The notes beneath the pieces are model-generated. The model was not told where the DNA came from. It saw only the letters and a program-made list of their open reading frames with translations, and did no database searches. 64,000 nt of DNA from NCBI GenBank assembly GCA_021773035.1, contig JAJFKU010000001.1, forward strand, positions 62,001 to 126,000, given 5' to 3'. Below are positions 38,621 through 47,916 of this stretch, one piece after another (position 1 is the stretch's first letter; each line of letters begins with the position of its first letter). This DNA comes from Woeseiaceae bacterium. GTDB taxonomy: Bacteria > Pseudomonadota > Gammaproteobacteria > Steroidobacterales > Woeseiaceae. The position numbers were made by a program, and so were the translations under genes.

Positions 38621-40473
38621 CGATTGGCGCCTGCTTCGTAACGGATACCATGCTGCTTGAACCAAAGCTCCAGGGCCATTAACACCCAGATAAATTCTCC
38701 GTAGTAGTGTGCGTGCGTTGATCGGTGCGCATTGACAAGTTGTTGCAGGTAGTCCGGCTGAATGATGCCGCGCTTGCCGATGTCAGCCAGGCAATCGTAG
38801 GCGAGTTCCTGCAGCGGCTGGTGCGAATTCATCCACACACCGAACGGAAGACCAAATCCGTGTTTTGACTTCTTTAGCACTTCGGGCGGCAGGTAGTTCT
38901 TCATTGCATGCTTGAAGAAGTGGCGCAGGCGAAACCGACTGATTTTCATCTTCTCCGGGACTCTTTCCGAGAATGCCACGAGGTCGTCGTCGAGGAACGG
39001 GTAGCGGACCGATACGCCGGCGAGGTCGCACATTGTATTCACTTTTCGGAGGTCGTTATCCGCGAGCGTGATTTTCCAATCCAGCTCAAGCATCCGGTTC
39101 ACTATCGACGATGCCTGTGACGCGTCATAGGTTTTTCCCAGGGCGATGGCCGGCATTCTCTCATCCACGTTGTTCAGCAAGGCGGGATGCAATATCTGCT
39201 CGAGTGGAGAGCGATTCAGGTAGTTGTAGGTTTCGAGCCGCTGCGGCATTGGTACTTTTGCCTGCGTAACGTAGCTACGCAGTTTTCGCGTTGGCATGAA
39301 TCGTTGCCCGCCCGGCAGCTTGAGTGCCAGCGGGTCGATCATGAGCGATTTCAAAAAACCTGGCGTGCGATCGTAGATGTTGAAAATCTGTTGAGTGACG
39401 TAGCGTGTGTTGCCGGCGAACAACTCGTCGCCACCATCGCCGGCAAGCAATGTGTTCACGCCGGAGTCCAGCGCCATCTTGGCACAGTAGTAGGTCGGTA
39501 CTACGGAGGAGTTTCCAAACGGCTCATCGTACGCGTCCGCGATCGTCGGCAGAATATTGACGACGTCTTCCGGCGTTACGAAATATTCGTGTTGCTGGTT
39601 ACCGAAGTACGTCGAGGTAACTTGTGCAAACGATGTTTCGTCGTATCCCTTCTCATCAAACCCGATCGTAAACGTTGGTGAGGGATCCTGGACTTCGGAC
39701 AGCATACCGGCGATTGTCGAGCTGTCGATTCCGCCGCTCAGAAATGCGCCGGTATTCGAGTGCGCTGCCGCGCGTTTGACCGACGCCCGCATGAGATGGC
39801 GTAGCTCGTCTTCGAGCTCGGGCCGGCTCGTGTTGCCGCAGCGGAATTCGGGCACCCAGTAACGCTCGCGTAGCAGATCATCACCATTGAAAACAACGCG
39901 CTCACCAGGCTGCAGTTTGTACTGGTTCTGGAAGATTGTTTCCGGGCTTGGAACGACATGAAAATACAGATAGTTATAGACGGACTGGTCGCTTATCGCG
40001 GGCATTGACCCGTCCGGAAGACGAAGAAGACTACCCCGGCTTGCGAAGGCCAGGCCTGAGTTTCCTCGTGGAGAGTAGTGCAGCTGACAGATCCCCATTC
40101 GATCGATCGCGAGAAAAGAGAGGTCCTTGGCGGTATCCATCAGCGCGAGCGAAAACGGGCCGCGTAGTTTGTCCACGAGGTCGATGCCAAACCGGGCGTA
40201 CGCCACTGCCAGCGATTCCGGCAGTCCAGCTTCGCGGCGAATACCCTCGAGGTCCGCAACGGCCCAGAACGGTGTGCCAATCGCCGCGCCGACGAGGTCG
40301 CCTGTGTCGACAAGGCAGCTGTCCGCATCGGTTCCGGCAAAGCTGACGCCCGACGACTCAGAAACGACAACACGGGAGGTTTGCCCCGATTGGCCAGTCG
40401 CCATGCTGGCCAGCTCGGATCGAGGGTCGGCGGACGAGCGTCGCATTGCGAGGCCTAAAAACGAATCTTTCAT
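38617..40473 (-). CDS. Asparagine synthase-like protein with N-terminal domain lacking the Cys2 nucleophile
   Basis: GAFLSGGIDSSTIAGMLSE P-loop, LLAGDGGDELFAGNTRY, KSKHGFGLPFGVW; N-terminus MKDSFLGLAMRRSS.. lacks MCG. Confidence 0.85.
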   Translation of the reverse strand: MKDSFLGLAMRRSSADPRSELASMATGQSGQTSRVVVSESSGVSFAGTDADSCLVDTGDLVGAAIGTPFWAVADLEGIRREAGLPESLAVAYARFGIDLVDKLRGPFSLALMDTAKDLSFLAIDRMGICQLHYSPRGNSGLAFASRGSLLRLPDGSMPAISDQSVYNYLYFHVVPSPETIFQNQYKLQPGERVVFNGDDLLRERYWVPEFRCGNTSRPELEDELRHLMRASVKRAAAHSNTGAFLSGGIDSSTIAGMLSEVQDPSPTFTIGFDEKGYDETSFAQVTSTYFGNQQHEYFVTPEDVVNILPTIADAYDEPFGNSSVVPTYYCAKMALDSGVNTLLAGDGGDELFAGNTRYVTQQIFNIYDRTPGFLKSLMIDPLALKLPGGQRFMPTRKLRSYVTQAKVPMPQRLETYNYLNRSPLEQILHPALLNNVDERMPAIALGKTYDASQASSIVNRMLELDWKITLADNDLRKVNTMCDLAGVSVRYPFLDDDLVAFSERVPEKMKISRFRLRHFFKHAMKNYLPPEVLKKSKHGFGLPFGVWMNSHQPLQELAYDCLADIGKRGIIQPDYLQQLVNAHRSTHAHYYGEFIWVLMALELWFKQHGIRYEAGANR

Positions 40474-40889
40474 TTATTGCGCTCTATATAAGGTCCAACG
40501 ATGTTCACATTTTTCGAACCTGGGGTGGCGGTATCAAGTCACGTATCTGACAGTAGTCCTCATTGCCAAGAACAGCGCCAGGCGGCGTTACTGCCTTGTG
40601 CCGACGATCGTGCCAGTCTTCAGCACCCGTTGATACTGTAGAGTGCCATGGAAATCAATAGCTTTAGCGCATGTTTTGAATAAGTACTTCGCTTGCATGT
40701 TCGGACAGTTCCATGGGCCCGGCGTGACGCGCTGCTATTTTCTCTGATTTCAAAGTGTGACGCAGTCGGCATGTCTGTGATTTGAGACAGTTTTCAGGCT
40801 GATTTTATTGCGCTATATTCGACTCACTGCTTACGTAATTGCTTGTTCACCCGGTATTTTTGGAAGTGTGCAGCAACCGGTAAGTAGTA

Positions 40890-40975
40890 TTGAAAAGGGC
40901 AAACTCATTGAAAGATGAGGACGCAAAACTACCGGTCTAAGGGAGTGAACCTATGATAGCGGAGTTGCCAGTAAC
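40890..40975 (+). promoter_or_regulatory. Cyclic di-GMP-I (GEMM-I) riboswitch aptamer, copy 2
   Basis: AAAAGGGCAAACTCATTGAAAGATGAGGACGCAAAACTACCGGTCTAAGGGAGTGAACCTATGATAGCGGAGTTGCC; same GEMM core as copy 1. Confidence 0.93.
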
Positions 40976-41172
40976 AGCTGATGGTACCCGGCCGGGTATC
41001 CAACCAGGACGGACAGCTGAACTTGCCTTCGTGAGTATTTTCGGGAACCGCCATTGCTTCAGCTATGTCGCAAACGCGGTCCTGTTTCTACGACGTGTCA
41101 ATGTTCTCTACTAGCCTGTTCCGAATATTAGATGGTTCGCGATGGGTCGCGGCCAAACAAGCGGTTTTATAA

Positions 41173-43191
41173 ATGAACGTTTCGAATATCACGCAATCAG
41201 TATCTTCAACTCGTGCGAGCAGACTGCGGGTGGTGCCTACATTGGTATTTCTGCTTGTGGCTCTGAGTGGTTGTCTGTCGCAAACAAAGTCCGATGTGGC
41301 GGCGGGTGCAGACGTAACTGTCTCGATATCCGCATCACCGACGAGTGTCAGTTCCGGAGAGATGTCGACGCTGACGTGGAGTTCGTCGAACGCAGATAGT
41401 TGTTCTGCCTCTGGTGCCTGGAGCGGCGTACGCCCGTCTGGCGGTACAGAGGACGTTGGTCCGCTAAGCGCTGATAGCGAGTTCACGCTTACCTGCACAG
41501 GTACAGGAGCGGATGCGGTTAGCTCGACGACAATCACGGTAACTGCTGCTCCAACTGCACCTTCGCTGACATTCGCTGCGTCGCCGGCGGTCGTCAGCCA
41601 GGGAGCATCGTCTGTCCTGACCTGGAGCACGACAAATGCGGATTCCTGTACCGCGTCCGGCGACTGGTCCGGTGTGAAGTCGACGTCAGGAAGTGAAGCA
41701 ACAGCGAACCTTATGAGTAGTGCGAGCTTTTCGCTGAACTGTAGTGGTCCTGGCGGCAGCGTAAGCAGAACGGTTTCGGTCGACGTCACAGCGAGCACCG
41801 GCGACGGCATTTTTGGCGCTGTCGACAGCAGCCTCATAAATCGGACAGGAACGAACCTTGTATATTTGTACCAGGGTTCGGTTACGCCGGATGATTTCGA
41901 CGGAGATAGCGGTGATCCAATCGCGACCGCGGTCGTTCAGCAAGACCCCGGCGCCTGCACGTTTAGCTACGACAGCGGGTCGCTGGTCGCTGGGGACTAC
42001 ACGGTTGCGTTCACGAGTGCCGGTGAGAACGACAATCCTCAGACCAGCGACAACATAGAATTTTTCGGTGTGCAGAACGTGTCGTTGGCTGCGGCGCCGC
42101 TGGCAGTTGGTTTCGAAGCTGCCAGTGTTATTCGAGTAGGGCCGGGCAGAACCTATTCAACCGTGTCAGCTGCGGCTAATGCTGCACAGGATGGTGATGT
42201 CATTGAGATTGACGCCGGCGTTTATGCGGCCGATGTCGCCACCTGGTACCAGGACAATCTGACTCTTCGGGGGGTGGGCGGTTACGCGCACCTGCGTGCC
42301 GATGGTGCGGATGCGCAAGGCAAGGCGATCTGGGTTATCGAAGGCAACAATACGATTGTCGAGAACATCGAGTTTTCGGAAATCACCGTACCCGACCAGA
42401 ACGGTGCCGGTATCAGGGCCGACGGTCGCGACCTGGTCGTTTGCAACGGCTATTTCCACGACAGTGATGAGGGAATACTCGGTGGCGCGGGTGAGGTATT
42501 GATCGAGTATTCAGAGTTTGCCGACAACGGATTCGGCGACGGCTTCAGCCACAATATGTACATACTCGATGCCGATCGTTTTACGCTGCGTTACAGCTAT
42601 ATGCATCACGCGCGCATCGGCCACAACGTTAAAACGCGGGCCCGGGAGAACTACATTCTCTTCAACCGTGTCATGGACGAGATGACTGGCAACGCCAGCT
42701 ACGCTGTGGACATCCCGAACGGTGGCCTGAGCTACGTTATTGGCAACCTCCTGCAGCAGGGACCGAATACCGATAACTCTGCGATCGTCAACTATGGGAC
42801 CGAAGGACTGCTCGGTGGGCGAACGCACAACCTGTACGTCGTAAACAACACCTTCGTCGACGATTTCGGTGGCATCTTTATCCAGGCGGCGGGTGGATCG
42901 TCATTAGTACGGACGATCAACAACCTGTTTGTTGGCAGCGGCACGGTTGTATCGGGTATCACGGCAAATGCGACGACCAATTTGCAGACAACGGGGCCGG
43001 CCCTGGTTGATATCGACTCCTACGACTACCGTTTGACCGCCGCTTCGCCCGCGCGTGATTCTGGTAGTGATCCGGGCTCAGGCGACGGGTTTGATATGAA
43101 TCCACGGTTTCAGTATTTGCACAAGAGCAACGAGGAAGAAAGGCCCGCAGACGCGACGATCGACATCGGCGCTTATGAGTTCACGCCCTGA
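41173..43191 (+). CDS. Putative lipoprotein: two tandem Ig-like domains plus right-handed beta-helix
   Basis: VFLLVALSGC lipobox; two SxxLTWSSSNADSCSASGAWSG..-type repeats; VIRVGPGRTYSTVSAAANAAQDGDVIEIDAGVY beta-helix start. Confidence 0.8.
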   Translation: MNVSNITQSVSSTRASRLRVVPTLVFLLVALSGCLSQTKSDVAAGADVTVSISASPTSVSSGEMSTLTWSSSNADSCSASGAWSGVRPSGGTEDVGPLSADSEFTLTCTGTGADAVSSTTITVTAAPTAPSLTFAASPAVVSQGASSVLTWSTTNADSCTASGDWSGVKSTSGSEATANLMSSASFSLNCSGPGGSVSRTVSVDVTASTGDGIFGAVDSSLINRTGTNLVYLYQGSVTPDDFDGDSGDPIATAVVQQDPGACTFSYDSGSLVAGDYTVAFTSAGENDNPQTSDNIEFFGVQNVSLAAAPLAVGFEAASVIRVGPGRTYSTVSAAANAAQDGDVIEIDAGVYAADVATWYQDNLTLRGVGGYAHLRADGADAQGKAIWVIEGNNTIVENIEFSEITVPDQNGAGIRADGRDLVVCNGYFHDSDEGILGGAGEVLIEYSEFADNGFGDGFSHNMYILDADRFTLRYSYMHHARIGHNVKTRARENYILFNRVMDEMTGNASYAVDIPNGGLSYVIGNLLQQGPNTDNSAIVNYGTEGLLGGRTHNLYVVNNTFVDDFGGIFIQAAGGSSLVRTINNLFVGSGTVVSGITANATTNLQTTGPALVDIDSYDYRLTAASPARDSGSDPGSGDGFDMNPRFQYLHKSNEEERPADATIDIGAYEFTP

Positions 43192-43200
43192 GCTCGCCAA

Positions 43201-45072
43201 ATGAACGAGTATTTTGAGATGGAAACAATGAATCAAACTATCGATAGACAAACTCTCCGCGACACAGTCCTCGGGTTTTTCGCATTCATGGTCGTTGTTG
43301 TGCTTGCGCCGCAAGCCAATGCGCAAGGTGGCAGCAGAAGCGATTTTATCGACAGCATTCCTGTGGACGGTACCTGGCAAAACGTGACCGCGAACGAAGG
43401 CAATAACCTGCGCATCGACTACAAGGCCACCGCGTACTCAGGTGGTGGCACAGCCAATGGCCGCACCGTCGTTTTCGGTGGCGGGCATAACGACGGTTTA
43501 ACCGATGCAGTCGCTTTTCTCGACTGGCGCAATTTTGAGACAGTAGGTTGGGTGGAGGATTTCCCGTCTACTGCCGATCATATCGGCGTCGCCGATGACG
43601 AATGGGGAGCGATCGGCCGGCATCTGAATTCGAATTACAATTCGTCTACACCAGGCGGAATCCAGGATAGTCGGGGAGCGGTAGCGCTGTCCCGGCATAC
43701 ATACGATCAAATGGTCGTACGCGATGACCATTTCTATCTGTTCGGAGGCGTCCTGCCATTCGACAATCCCGGGCAGCCAAACGCGGTCTGGAGAACTCCG
43801 GATGAAGGCGATATCTGGCGCTATGATTTCGGTGCAGGGTGGACTTACGTTAGCCGCGATATCAAGAGAGGCTACCCGGGCCATGGTGCGGCGGCCTACG
43901 ACTCACTGACAGGAGATATCTGGGTCCACGACGACGACGGCCTGCGCCGGTTTGACACGAGCAGCGAGAATCTGGGATCGGCTGGCGACGTTCTGACTTC
44001 TCAGGCGATCGAGTCGTCGCTCGGCTTCAATCCCGAAAAGGGACCTCAGGGAACGCTCTTCGGTTCGGGAACCTATGCCGGTTCAAACTGGCACGAGTAC
44101 GATATCGCGACGGGCCAGCAGCGCAACATGGGACGTGTGCCCGGGAGCGCTGCCAACACCTATATCATCTATGTCGATTCGTCCTACGGATTGAACTACG
44201 GGACCTACTTCGCACTTGTTCCCAGTGACGGCACGCTGCGGCGCTGGAATGGCTCAGGTTGGGACACGATTGCAACGGGTGCGCCAAGCCAGAACAACTA
44301 CGTCTATGGGCGCGCGGGATTTGAGCCTGTGCATGAGGTCTTTTACTGGATTGACAACACATGGTCGGGTAACAGCTCCTGGCGTACTCACGTTGTGCGT
44401 CCGTATCCATTTGATGGCAGCACGACGCCGGCACCTACGGTGTCGTTGACCGCTGACCCGATGACGGTCCCGGAACAGGGATCGACTACCCTTGAGTGGA
44501 GCTCGACGAATGCAACGAGCTGCGTCGCTTCGGGTGACTGGAGTAGCTCGAAGTCGCTGGCAGGCTCCGAGTTTATTAGTCCGATCGACAGAGATATGAG
44601 CTTCTCGCTTACCTGCAGTGGCGCAGGAGGCACCAAGGCCGACTCAGTTTCCGTAGTCGTTCAGCTTCCGCAACCAGCGCCTACCGTCAACGTGAATGCC
44701 AATCCCGCGAGTATCAATTCGGGCGAGTACACCACGGTCGATTGGGATGCGACGAACTCTGGCTCTTGCAGCGCACTTGGTGACTGGTCGGGCAGCAAGT
44801 CGACTCAGGGCAGCGAATCGATTGGGCCCCTGACAGGTGACGCCCAATTCACTATTGAGTGTACGGGCCCCGGGGGACAGGTGACGGATAGCGTTGCGGT
44901 AACCGTATCAGCCGCGCCGCCTCCACCTCCGCCTCCGCCGCCACCTGGTGGTGATGATTCTTCGGCCGGGAGCGATTCCGGCGGGGGGGGCTTCGGGCTC
45001 TGGTCGCTGATTTTCTTGTTGTGTGTCGGCATGCGGAGAGCCGTTCGCAATATGCGGCCAGCTCGAACCTAG
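43201..45072 (+). CDS. Secreted Kelch/beta-propeller-like protein with two C-terminal Ig-like repeats and GlyGly-CTERM-like anchor
   Basis: RTVVFGGGHNDG, DDHFYLFGG; two SxxLEWSSTNATSCVASGDWSSSKS-like repeats; C-term GGGGFGLWSLIFLLCVGMRRAVRNMRPART. Confidence 0.7.
   Translation: MNEYFEMETMNQTIDRQTLRDTVLGFFAFMVVVVLAPQANAQGGSRSDFIDSIPVDGTWQNVTANEGNNLRIDYKATAYSGGGTANGRTVVFGGGHNDGLTDAVAFLDWRNFETVGWVEDFPSTADHIGVADDEWGAIGRHLNSNYNSSTPGGIQDSRGAVALSRHTYDQMVVRDDHFYLFGGVLPFDNPGQPNAVWRTPDEGDIWRYDFGAGWTYVSRDIKRGYPGHGAAAYDSLTGDIWVHDDDGLRRFDTSSENLGSAGDVLTSQAIESSLGFNPEKGPQGTLFGSGTYAGSNWHEYDIATGQQRNMGRVPGSAANTYIIYVDSSYGLNYGTYFALVPSDGTLRRWNGSGWDTIATGAPSQNNYVYGRAGFEPVHEVFYWIDNTWSGNSSWRTHVVRPYPFDGSTTPAPTVSLTADPMTVPEQGSTTLEWSSTNATSCVASGDWSSSKSLAGSEFISPIDRDMSFSLTCSGAGGTKADSVSVVVQLPQPAPTVNVNANPASINSGEYTTVDWDATNSGSCSALGDWSGSKSTQGSESIGPLTGDAQFTIECTGPGGQVTDSVAVTVSAAPPPPPPPPPPGGDDSSAGSDSGGGGFGLWSLIFLLCVGMRRAVRNMRPART
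44983..44990 (+). repeat. G8 homopolymer inside coding sequence
   Basis: TCCGGCGGGGGGGGCTTC immediately 5' of the C-terminal hydrophobic anchor. Confidence 0.95.
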
Positions 45073-45179
45073 ACTCTAGTCACGCAATAGCCCGCAGATT
45101 GCGGTATGTTGTCAGGCCTCGTCCTGACCAGCGGTTCGACTGTGCCAGGTGAATGCTCGTCCGCAGGGTCTGACGGCAC

Positions 45180-46643
45180 ATGACAATAAGAAAAAGTGTT
45201 CTAACCGCAATTCGATGGACTGTTCTGGCCAGATTCTCTGGCCAGCTATTCACGTGGGCCGTCACGATTTTCGTGATTCGGATTCTCAGTCCCTCTGACT
45301 ATGGCCTGATGGCCATGGCTATGGTGCTAACGTCTCTGCTTTTCCTGGTAAACAACATCGGGCTCGAGTCAGTGCTGGTGCAAAGAGCCAATATCGATCC
45401 GCCAACGCGGGCCAGGATCTTTGGCATCGTGATCGTTACGAACATATTCTGTTTCTTTTTGATGCTGTTGGCATCAAATCCGCTCGCAACCTACTTTGGA
45501 GAGCCGGATCTTGCGCTGTTGGTCCAGGTGCTTTCTCTGCAGTTCCTGGTTCTGATCTTCGAAGCACTGCCATTATCCTACCTCGAACGGGAATTGAGAT
45601 TCAAAAAACGTTCGATCGTCGAATTCATAGCAATGCTGATCCAGAGCATGGTCACTCTCCTGATGGCGCTCGGCGGCTGGGGGGTTTGGGCGCTCGTGTG
45701 GGGCTATCTTTGCGGTATCACAATACGAATAGCCGGATTAAATTTTATCGCCAGGTGTTTATGCCGGCCGCACTTTTCACTTGCAGGAATGAGAGAGCTA
45801 ATCGGCTTCGGCGGCTTCGTCAGTCTGGATAAGTCCTTGTGGTTTATTTTTGCTGAGTCAGACAAGTTCATAGGCGGCAAGATGCTCGGGAAAGAGTTGC
45901 TGGGCTTTTACGCGGTGGCAAATCATCTCGCGTCATTGCCGATCAACAAGATAGCCGGGCTGATTGCATCTGTAGCGTTTCCTGCGTTCTCGAAAGTCCA
46001 GGCAGATATGGATAAGGTGCGCTCGTACCTGCGCAAGTCCGTCCGCCTCATGAGTATGTTCGCATTTCCGGTGTTCTTTGGGATTTCGAGCGTGGCGCCA
46101 ACCGCGGTCTCAATCTTCCTGGGCGAAAAGTGGTTCGGCGCAATTCTGCCGTTACAGATTCTGGCGTTGGTCATGCCGGTGCGACTGATTAGCACGGTAA
46201 TACCGCCGGTGTTATGGGGGACGGGGAATCCGCGGGTAAGCGCGGAGAATTTCCTGATTTCTGCTGTCCTGATGATCCCGGCTTTCATCTTTGGAGCGCA
46301 ATATGGCCCGGTTGGTCTGGCTGTAGCCTGGGCTTCGGCCTATCCGCTGGTATTTCTGATAACGACTTTCCGTGCCAGCAGGTGTGTCCAACTCAGGACT
46401 TTCGATTTCCTGGGTGACATGTACAAGCCGCTGCTTGCGGCCGCAGGCATGTACGCGATTATTCTGGCAGTGAAACCATTCATTTACGGGAATCCGGGCA
46501 GTATTGTTTTTCTCCTGCAAGCGGCGTTTATTGGGGCATTTTCCTATGGCACAATCTTGTTTCTAATCCACAGAGACGGCATTGTGGAGGCAATGGACCT
46601 TCTAAGGCGGGACCGTGGTTCGGTTGAAGATACGACTGCGTAG
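45180..46643 (+). CDS. Oligosaccharide flippase family protein (WzxC-like)
   Basis: About 12 TM; RFSGQLFTWAVTIFVIRILSPSDYGLMAMAMVLTSLLFLVNNIGLESVLVQR. Confidence 0.9.
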   Translation: MTIRKSVLTAIRWTVLARFSGQLFTWAVTIFVIRILSPSDYGLMAMAMVLTSLLFLVNNIGLESVLVQRANIDPPTRARIFGIVIVTNIFCFFLMLLASNPLATYFGEPDLALLVQVLSLQFLVLIFEALPLSYLERELRFKKRSIVEFIAMLIQSMVTLLMALGGWGVWALVWGYLCGITIRIAGLNFIARCLCRPHFSLAGMRELIGFGGFVSLDKSLWFIFAESDKFIGGKMLGKELLGFYAVANHLASLPINKIAGLIASVAFPAFSKVQADMDKVRSYLRKSVRLMSMFAFPVFFGISSVAPTAVSIFLGEKWFGAILPLQILALVMPVRLISTVIPPVLWGTGNPRVSAENFLISAVLMIPAFIFGAQYGPVGLAVAWASAYPLVFLITTFRASRCVQLRTFDFLGDMYKPLLAAAGMYAIILAVKPFIYGNPGSIVFLLQAAFIGAFSYGTILFLIHRDGIVEAMDLLRRDRGSVEDTTA

Positions 46644-46665
46644 TCCGGGCAACGAGGTTGCGATA

Positions 46666-47772
46666 ATGAAAAACCTGACCATTCTGATTCTGGTAGTAGC
46701 CTGGACCCCGGCACAGGCTGCCGTATTCCATGTTGGGCCCGGCATGCCATACGAAAAGCCGAGCGAGGTCGCCCTGATTGCAGAAGACGGCGACACGATC
46801 GAAATCGAGGCGTCCACTTATATGGGCGATGTGGCGGTTTGGACACAAAACGACCTCGTCATCCGTGGTATTGGAGGCCGACCACACCTTCGCGCCGCCG
46901 GGAAAAGTGCTGAGAACAAGGCGATCTGGGTCATCAAAGGCAACAATACGACCGTCGAGAACATTGAGTTCTCCGGTGGGCGTGTTGCGGATGAGAACGG
47001 TGCGGGAATCCGGCTGGAGGGCACGCACCTGACAGTCCGATCTTGCTACTTCCATGACAATGAGAACGGCATCCTGACGGGCGAAGATGCTGAGAGCGAG
47101 GTGCTCGTCGAGTATTCCGAATTCTCAAACAACGGCTTCGGTGATGGCTACTCTCACAATATGTACATTGGACGTATTGCCCGGTTCACCCTCAGATTCA
47201 GTTATTCACACCACGCTAAGGTCGGTCATCAGGTAAAGAGTCGCGCCGAGGTGAACCACATACTGTTCAATCGACTGATGGACGGAGTTTCGGGTAACTC
47301 CAGCTACATAATCGATCTTCCGGATCCGGGAGCAGCCTTTATCGTTGGTAATGAAATTCAGCAAGGGCCAGCAGCCGAAAACTGGGCAATGCTTAACGTG
47401 TCGCAGCGGCTAAATCTGGTCAACAACACGCTGGTAAACGATCGGGGCGCAGGGATCTTCGTCCGTCTGACGGATGAGAGCGGTTCGAGCATTCTGCAAA
47501 ACAATATTTTCGCCGGGCGTGGAAACCTTGGTGCGAGTGGCGTATCGCTGGTATCCAACCTGGCGGCGGAATCGGTGGGACTTGCCAGCCGGACAAGCTT
47601 TGACTTCGGGTTGACAGCTCAGTCCAAAGCCATCGACCGCGGGACAGCTGTTTCGGTAATGGACGCTGAAGTGTTACCTGCTTCAGAGTATGTTCATCCT
47701 GCAGCGGGTAAGCTACGTCAACTGGACGGAATGATCGATATAGGCGCGCACGAATACCAGGCAGCCGAATAA
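46666..47772 (+). CDS. Secreted right-handed beta-helix protein, paralogue of the 41173 product
   Basis: Signal peptide MKNLTILILVVAWTPAQA; VFHVGPGMPYEKPSEVALIAEDGDTIEIEASTY; extensive similarity to the 41173 product. Confidence 0.8.
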   Translation: MKNLTILILVVAWTPAQAAVFHVGPGMPYEKPSEVALIAEDGDTIEIEASTYMGDVAVWTQNDLVIRGIGGRPHLRAAGKSAENKAIWVIKGNNTTVENIEFSGGRVADENGAGIRLEGTHLTVRSCYFHDNENGILTGEDAESEVLVEYSEFSNNGFGDGYSHNMYIGRIARFTLRFSYSHHAKVGHQVKSRAEVNHILFNRLMDGVSGNSSYIIDLPDPGAAFIVGNEIQQGPAAENWAMLNVSQRLNLVNNTLVNDRGAGIFVRLTDESGSSILQNNIFAGRGNLGASGVSLVSNLAAESVGLASRTSFDFGLTAQSKAIDRGTAVSVMDAEVLPASEYVHPAAGKLRQLDGMIDIGAHEYQAAE

Positions 47773-47916
47773 GCGCTGTCCGATACTGTTCGGCAATGAG
47801 CCCGCAAATCTGTATGATTATGTAAAATTCCGCGTCGTGGCCTGAGGGGATTGGGCATCATTACCGCAGTTTGACGAATGTTTGCCGTATTTCCGCAAAG
47901 ATGTAGAGGTGTAAGA

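Noticed and set aside
40570-40890. sigma-54 promoter upstream of riboswitch 2
   Set aside because: No GG-N10-GC match with acceptable boxes found; AGGCTGATTTTATTGCG has 11-nt spacing
47850-47868. GGGCATCATTACCGCA as another sigma-54 site before the TPR protein gene
   Set aside because: Correct GG-N10-GC spacing but several mismatches in the -24 and -12 boxes; not better than chance
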